Shown here one piece after another: positions 1-6,000 of a stretch of DNA of 11,771 bases. The position numbers were made by a program, and so were the translations under genes. Below the pieces are notes generated by a model. The model was not told the origin of the DNA and did no database searches. It saw only the letters and a list, made by a program, of their open reading frames with translations. Every line of letters begins with the position of its first letter. The first letter of the stretch is position 1. Origin of the DNA: Phoronis ovalis (Eukaryota > Phoronida > Phoronidae); NCBI GenBank assembly GCA_028565635.1, contig JAOXYB010050447.1:1-11771 (forward strand), read 5' to 3'.

Positions 1-759
1 GATATTTTTTACGGTTTGAAGGAATCTTCATTTACAATCTTCTTAATATTACTTGGCAATGTACAATTGTAATGGAATAATTGAGATAACCAAAACCGAT
101 ATCGATGATATGTAAAACATTTTTTAATGTCCTTAATCATGCTGCGAATTAAGCCACCCGACACCGTATGTGTCTGCTAGGAATGGATGGGCTACCACTA
201 GGACCTTATTAAAATTCGGTTAAATTATAACTTATAGCTGCTTTATACAATACATGTTTTGCTTGCTACTGAACACATTTAACACTGTGCATTAACTGTA
301 ACGTTATAGTCGTTTACCAATTGACTACATAAAACAGGCCAAAAATGTGACAAAATCCAAATATTTCATTTGTTCATTCCATTTTTTTAATCATTAATCA
401 GCATAATTTTGGCAAAAATATGTTTCTTTACGGAAGAATGGAAATTTAATATAATGATGTGACGTTTCCTTATGACACGTGATAGATGCTTACACGCATC
501 GTGTTATCTGATTTTTAGCTGTTAACTGTTGCCTCATTAGCATATTGTTACCATAGTCACTACATACTAAATGTCAGTGTTTCAGCAGGTTATGAACTCT
601 TCCAATCAATGATTTCAATTAATTTATATGCCATTTAATGTGAACAGAGGCATAACAACTAGTATAGCGCATCTAGTCAGTGATACAACCTGCTTTGGTT
701 TGGCCTACATATGTTTTACAGATTCATAGGAAATATTATATCTGTTATACCAGGAGGTA
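1..759. other. Non-coding AT-rich stretch
   Basis: No convincing exon, RNA gene or element was seen. A TTTAAT at 634-639 reads as the polyadenylation-type signal ATTAAA on the minus strand, about 120 bases beyond the candidate stop at 760. This is weak in such AT-rich DNA. Confidence 0.4.
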
Positions 760-1390
760 TCATGCTGTGTGGCGAAGTTTGTAGTCGAGTGTTTGATCAC
801 TGTTGAATAACACCAGCGTTGAATGGATCTTCTCACATGATAAACTGTAAAAAAGGCAAAAAATTAATGGCAATATTTGTGAAGCACAACCTGGTGAAAA
901 GCACAATTTTCCAAGAATGATGACGTGGAGCCAAACACCTCCACATTCCTGCCAATTTAAAATGTCTTAAATCCACCATACATTATATAACCTCTGTGCA
1001 GTGTAATATAAGAGCAAAGGCTAGCTAGATTTTAAACTGAAGCCAATGTTAATTGTTGTTGCTACGTGGGAATTAATCGCATCGAAGAAACTCTATTTTT
1101 CATTAAATCTGCCTGCAGGCGCTATCTGTGCATAGTATACAGCCTTTGTCTTATAAAAACAGAAGTTTTAAAGAAATTTTGGCAGATTTTCATGCTAGAA
1201 AATTCAAGTTTAAATATTTGTCCCCGCCGACGTCCTTGACCTAGTTGGTTAACCCATTAAACTTTGCGGACCCCATAAGACAATAAGTTGGCATGAGGAT
1301 ACAATTCATTTTCCCAGCCACCTCAATAATAACGTATTGCAGAATTCTAGTAAATAGACTAACTCTTCGCGGAAAACTTGGTTCACTGAC
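760..1390 (-). CDS. Candidate exons 2-4 of the same minus-strand gene
   Basis: Three minus-strand segments continue in phase from the candidate first exon: 1390..1254 (phase 0 in, two bases out), 1194..1141 (one base in, two out) and 844..760 (one base in, ending TGA). The acceptor at 845-846 is excellent (TTTTTTACAG) and the one at 1195-1196 is fair (TTTTCTAG). The acceptor at 1391-1392 and the donors at 1253 and 1140 are weak. The joined protein would be 137 residues with no family I recognise. I picked these pieces partly because their phases agree, so this chain is only a hypothesis. The 59-bp intron at 1253-1195 is short but possible in invertebrates. Confidence 0.18.
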
Positions 1391-1845
1391 CTTATTCATA
1401 TATCAAAATACAAATATTAATATCCCAATTGAGAAAAATGAAAACTCTTAGGGTACAAGCTCCTGATCTATAATAATGTTGCCATAAATCATATTATGTT
1501 ATTTTTGAAATTTTATTATTTAAATATTTTATTAGTAAAGTTCAACCTTCAAGAATAGCAATGAAATCCTATATAAATCATGTAATACAGACAGAACAAA
1601 ACATAGGGAGAATTCGAAATGAACTTGATGGATATAAGATTAAATGGGGGAATTATATTTTATAACAGTTAGTGTGCCAATAATTAAAACTACAAAAAAC
1701 TACAATTAAAACTACAAACCAGCAGACAACTTGTTGCTTTTTGTTTGGTTATTGCTGTTGTTATGTAATCTGTTTTTTCTTTTCAAATAAACTTTAAAAA
1801 AAATAATATTCTCATTTTTTCAATGCAAGTTGTGATTTTCCTCAC

Positions 1846-1983
1846 TTTGTGCGAAACTATGTCCACATCCAAATAGAGATGTCCAAATGGCTGCCCAGGG
1901 GCCAAAAGAAAACGGAAGGAGAACCAAATGCTAATCAATTCGCTTGCCGGACTATATTCAGCCAATAAGGTAGTAACGTCCAT
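1846..1983 (-). CDS. Candidate first exon of an unidentified minus-strand gene
   Basis: On the minus strand an ATG at 1983 sits in a near-ideal context (GCAACCATGG) and opens 46 codons ending at a good donor, AAA|GTGAGG, in phase 0. Base composition is richer in G and C than the surroundings. The peptide begins MDVTTLLAEY and has mixed, protein-like composition. I do not recognise it. Without a homologue or transcript it could be a chance ORF; the start context and donor raise it above background. Confidence 0.3.
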
Positions 1984-2205
1984 GGTTGCAATTGGCTCCT
2001 AATGCCATCTTATTATCAAGTATTTATCAGACAGAAACATATTTATTTCTTCTAAGCAATGTGAAATTCGCGGTCACATGAGTAAGTAGGCTATCTAAGT
2101 CCCACGCTTAATATGTATGTGTCATTACAACCAAGCATCTCGAACCAAAAATAAAAGGGAAAGAGCTAAAGTATTTACCAGATTAAATACTCGCTTACTC
2201 AAAGT

Positions 2206-2472
2206 CTAACAAAGTCCTAGTTTTCCATCACCTTCTATTTGTAAACTATGAAGATGAAGATCATATTTAAATTCATCAAATAACTCTGAATCCGTGCAGT
2301 TCAAAGACAAACACAGGAGCTCGTCGGGGTTAAACAGTAATGATTTGTCAAAAAATTCAAATAACTTGCTGATTGTCTTGATAATTTCCACATATGCCTG
2401 CCATTGTTTGCTTATTTTGAACAATGCATTAAATATACATCCCGCATACAAATAGTTCAACAACAAAACATG
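2206..2472 (-). CDS. Exon-like minus-strand segment, unidentified
   Basis: After an acceptor (TTTTTATAACAG, minus strand) the frame is open from 2472 to a TAG at 2206, about 88 codons. The composition is protein-like: alternating hydrophobic and acidic residues, few lysine or asparagine runs, and cysteines in a pattern such as D-E-L-L-C-L-S-L. It could be the last exon of a minus-strand gene, or an internal exon leaving at a GAAG|GTGATG donor. It does not join the candidate exon at 1983 in phase. No family is recognised, and an accidental ORF remains possible. Confidence 0.25.
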   Translation of the reverse strand, partial: HVLLLNYLYAGCIFNALFKISKQWQAYVEIIKTISKLFEFFDKSLLFNPDELLCLSLNCTDSELFDEFKYDLHLHSLQIEGDGKLGLC

Positions 2473-2483
2473 CTGTTATAAAA

Positions 2484-2550
2484 ATGTGAATCACGTGCAT
2501 GATGTGAATCTCGTGCATGATGTGAATCTCGTGCATGATGTGAATCTCGT
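2484..2550. repeat. 18-bp tandem repeat with E-box-like cores
   Basis: About 3.7 copies of ATGTGAATCTCGTGCATG. The first copy carries a perfect CACGTG E-box at 2492-2497; the others have CTCGTG. It lies about 140 bp upstream of the ninjurin ATG, so a promoter role is possible. bHLH-type factors bind CACGTG and HIF-type factors bind RCGTG; the link to this gene is inference from position. Confidence 0.8.
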
Positions 2551-2650
2551 CAACATGTTTAAGGGGATATTAACATACATTACAATGTGAATGAACTCCA
2601 AATTGTATCCGTAGTAAACAGGTTTTTGAATTAACTTTCAATCAAAACAC

Positions 2651-2670
2651 CGTTTGTGACCGCTTGTGAC
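2651..2670 (+). repeat. Two tandem 10-mers just upstream of the start codon
   Basis: CGTTTGTGAC is followed directly by CGCTTGTGAC, nine of ten bases the same. It lies 23 bases before the proposed ATG, in likely 5' untranslated or core promoter sequence. No function is visible. Confidence 0.6.
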
Positions 2671-2682
2671 AATTGAATTTCT

Positions 2683-2709
2683 ATGAAAAGATATGGGGCA
2701 ACGGGCTAG
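2683..2709 (+). promoter_or_regulatory. Possible overlapping upstream ORF at the ninjurin start
   Basis: An ATG at 2683 opens an eight-codon reading frame ending in TAG at 2707-2709. It overlaps the proposed ninjurin ATG at 2693 in a different frame. If it lies in the mature mRNA it would reduce initiation at 2693. It would be removed if the transcript began, or was spliced in cis or trans, at the AG at 2689-2690. No transcript evidence is available. Confidence 0.3.
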
Positions 2710-3013
2710 TGCTGAAGACACCAAACCGCCACATCCGACCCAAGAGAACAGTTCACAAACTATTAACAGAACCAAGGGAAATGCTGAACAGCGTACTGAT
2801 GAAACCAAGCCGCCAGATTCGAGCCAAGAGAACAGTTCACAAACTATTAACGGAACCAAGGGAAATGCTGAACGGCATATTGATGAAACGACATCTCAGG
2901 ATTCGAGGCAAGAAGACGATCCACCAACTACCAACGGAACCAAAGAAAATGCAGAACAAAGCAGTGGTGTCGGAATCGAATCCCAAAAGAAAGATGCCGT
3001 AATATCATTAAAG
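2693..3013 (+). CDS. NINJ: Ninjurin exon 1: hydrophilic repeat-bearing N-terminus
   Basis: Encodes residues 1-107. The ATG has G at -3 and G at +4, a good animal start context, and this frame is open to the donor AAG|GTAATG at 3014 in phase 0. The region is polar, rich in N, T, S, E and K, and probably disordered. It consists mainly of three 28-residue repeats (residues 10-37, 38-65, 66-93). N-x-S/T sequons lie at N19, N25, N47, N53 and N81. The first residues, MGQRAS, also fit a G-x-x-x-S myristoylation pattern, which would conflict with an extracellular N-terminus. A +1 frame is open across most of the exon but stops at 3000-3002, before the donor, and cannot join exon 3, so the ATG-2693 frame is preferred. 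An upstream non-coding or additional coding exon cannot be excluded. Confidence 0.75.
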
Positions 3014-6000
3014 GTAATGCTTTACTATAGACTACTACGCTGGGTGAGTGCAGTTTACTGTGCGTGAATTGTATTTCGGATAAAGATACATCTCCAGATG
3101 TCATTTGTTTTAATGGGTGTAGTATATAAGTACATGCATGAGAACAAGCATGAGCTTAGATTTCACCACACTCTACTCCTTGGAGACTGTACTGAATCTA
3201 GTTCTTAACATTATATTTGTCATTTTTTTCTATTTTCCTTATTAGCGCTGGCATTTGTAGAACCAGATTGAAATTTACCAATAATTGATAGAAGTGTTTA
3301 AGCTAAACTGTACTAAAGCTACACATTTTGCGAGTTGTAATTGGGATGGCGTGTGAGTGAGTGTGTGTGTGTGTGTGTGTGTGTGCGCGTGTTGTGTTTG
3401 GGTGCCTTTGTCGAACTAAATAATTATTGCAACTATATGACTCTTTCCTGCCCTCTTTACATACCCCGCATCACTGAGCGCCAAACATGTCATAATTGCT
3501 GAGTAGGTGGAAAATGTGCAAGCTTAGCTTTCGGCCAATATCACGAAATTGACGTGTATATAAATGGAACGGGTTAAAGGGCAAAATCACTATTAGCGCG
3601 GGCGCTGTCAAGAATATTAGTGTCTCTAACAGTGCACGAGGCTCGGGAATGTATTATTGTACCTAACATTCCACTCATATAGGCTACACAATATCCAACA
3701 TGTATTTTAGCTGTTTTAGCTTATCTGCTACAGATAAAAATAAAAAAATCGATTTTTAAATTTATTTTTAGCTGAAGAATGTGCACACACTAATAAACCT
3801 CAAGCAAAAGCTGAAATCGGTAAATAATTTCTTTTCTGTTACTTTACAATAAAATACATATTGGATTGCAAAATGATAATTATGACGCAACCAAATAAGT
3901 AACTTTATATTAAAACAGGACATTTCATCTTCTATCAGAAATATTCTTCGGTTAACTACCGATGACGATGTGGCAATCAGCTGATCATAAGCTGTTTAGC
4001 TGGTTAGCTTCAGCTAAATCCAGCTTATACGTTTATTGCCCTCCCTTTTTCATCCAAAGAGCTTCTTTAATACGTATAGCTGATCACCACCTCGCCATTT
4101 GGCGACCATAACAAAAGACTGATAGTTATCTAAAGAAGTCTTTAGTATATATAGTATATCATAGTGTACTGCAGTGTATCCTAGTGTATTGTAGTCTGTC
4201 CTAGTGTAATGCGGTGTATCATAGTGTACTGTAGTTTGTCCTAGTTTATTATAGTGTCCTAGTGCATTGTAGACTATCCTAATGTACTGTAGTCCATCTA
4301 GTGTACCGTAGTTTATGCATGTGTACTGTAGTATGTCATAGTGTACTGTAGTCTGTTCTAATGTACTGTAGTATAGCTTAATTCACTGTAGTCTATCCTA
4401 GTGTACTGTAGTCTATCCTAGTATTCTGTAGTTTATGCTTGTGTACTATAGTCTGCCGTAGTGTGCAGTAGTATGTCCTACTGCATTGCATTCTATCCTA
4501 GTGTACTGTAGTCTATCCTAGTGTAATGTAGTCTATCCTAGTTTATTGTAGTATATCCTAGTGTACTGTAGTCTATCCTAGTGTACAGTAGTCTATCCTA
4601 GTATACTGTAGTTTATCCTAGTATACTGTAGTCTATCCTAGTGTACAGTAGTCTATCCTAGTATACTGTAGTCTATCCTAGTATACTGTAGTATATCCTA
4701 GTATACTGTAGTCTATCCTAGTATACCGTGGTCTATCCTAGTGTACTGTAGTCTACACTAGTGTACTGTAGTCTATCCTAGTGTACTGTAGTCTATCCTA
4801 GTGTACTGTAGTCTATCCTAGTGTACTGTAGTTTATACTAGTGTACTGTAGTCCATCCTAGTGTACTGTAGTACATCCTAGTGTACTGTAGTCTATCCTA
4901 GTGTACTGTAGTCTATCCTAGTGTACTGTAGTCTATCCTAGTGTACTGTAGTCTATCCTAGTATATTGTAGCCTATGCTAGTGTACTGTAGTCTATCCTA
5001 GTGTACTGTAGTATATCCAAGTACACTGTAGTCTATCCTAGTATACTGTAGTCTATCCTAGTGTACTGTAGTCTATCATAGTGTACTGTAGTCTATCTTA
5101 GTATACTGTAGACATCCTAATGTGCAAAATGATCTGATCAAAGATTAAGAATCCAAACACAAGTTCAATGTGTTCACCTATTGTCTTTGGAATGACCCTA
5201 TCGTAGTCTGAATAAATCCATCCGTTAGTGTTCCGTGCCTTGTCAACTAACGTCAGTACTTAACCATAGTCAATTGTTTTTATTATCGCGAAAACAGAAG
5301 AACGATAATCCCTTTACTTATGTATAAAGTGACCGTAAAAGTCTTGACACCAATCAGTTTGCCGCTTACAATACTAAGTGGATTTAGCGGCTAGCTAATA
5401 AAATAAGTCGATCACATAGAGAGAAATGCTTATTTCAGTTGGGCAAAAGTCGCGTCAAAAGTTTAATGACGTATTTACTAAGCTTTTGATGAATTGAAGT
5501 AATATAACAACAATTGACTATGTTTAAGCCCAGACGTTAACTGAGAAAATGTGAAACACTAATGGATGGATATATTCAGACTGGCCGTATCGATGACATC
5601 TAAAACATGTCTCACATTTGAAAAATTTACATTTTTCATATTTTTGGTTTTGCGTGCAAGATGACAAGAAATTTAATTTAAAACAATTGTCTAATATTTA
5701 CGCTGGTTACATATATACACGCACGTTACATACGACGAAATGGAATTATAAAAACATTCTTACAATACAAGTTGACATCTGTTCTCTCATATAATGATGA
5801 ACGCACTTTTACTTTTATATTTTTTAGGACACGACGACGGAAGAGTTCGAAAAATTTTTAATTGATGTTGGAGACATAAACGTAAAGGTGTGCTTCCATA
5901 ACTCTGAATAACAAAATGGCGGATCTAAGTATAAGATACAAGTACTCTCAATCGAATAACGTAAAAGGAAATAGTTCCTGTTTCCTTATTCGGCTTGAAA

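Noticed and set aside
2638-2859. Minus-strand 73-codon ORF over exon 1
   Set aside because: Shadow of the coding repeat; no start or splice support.
2673-3002. A 109-codon +1-frame ORF across exon 1
   Set aside because: It has no ATG until the first repeat, stops before the exon donor, and cannot join the ninjurin exons. Its openness follows from the 84-bp repeat period. Its conservative changes are recorded as a finding.
4144-5119. CRISPR-like array
   Set aside because: Units are directly abutting 20-mers without unique spacers; this is a minisatellite in an intron of an animal gene.
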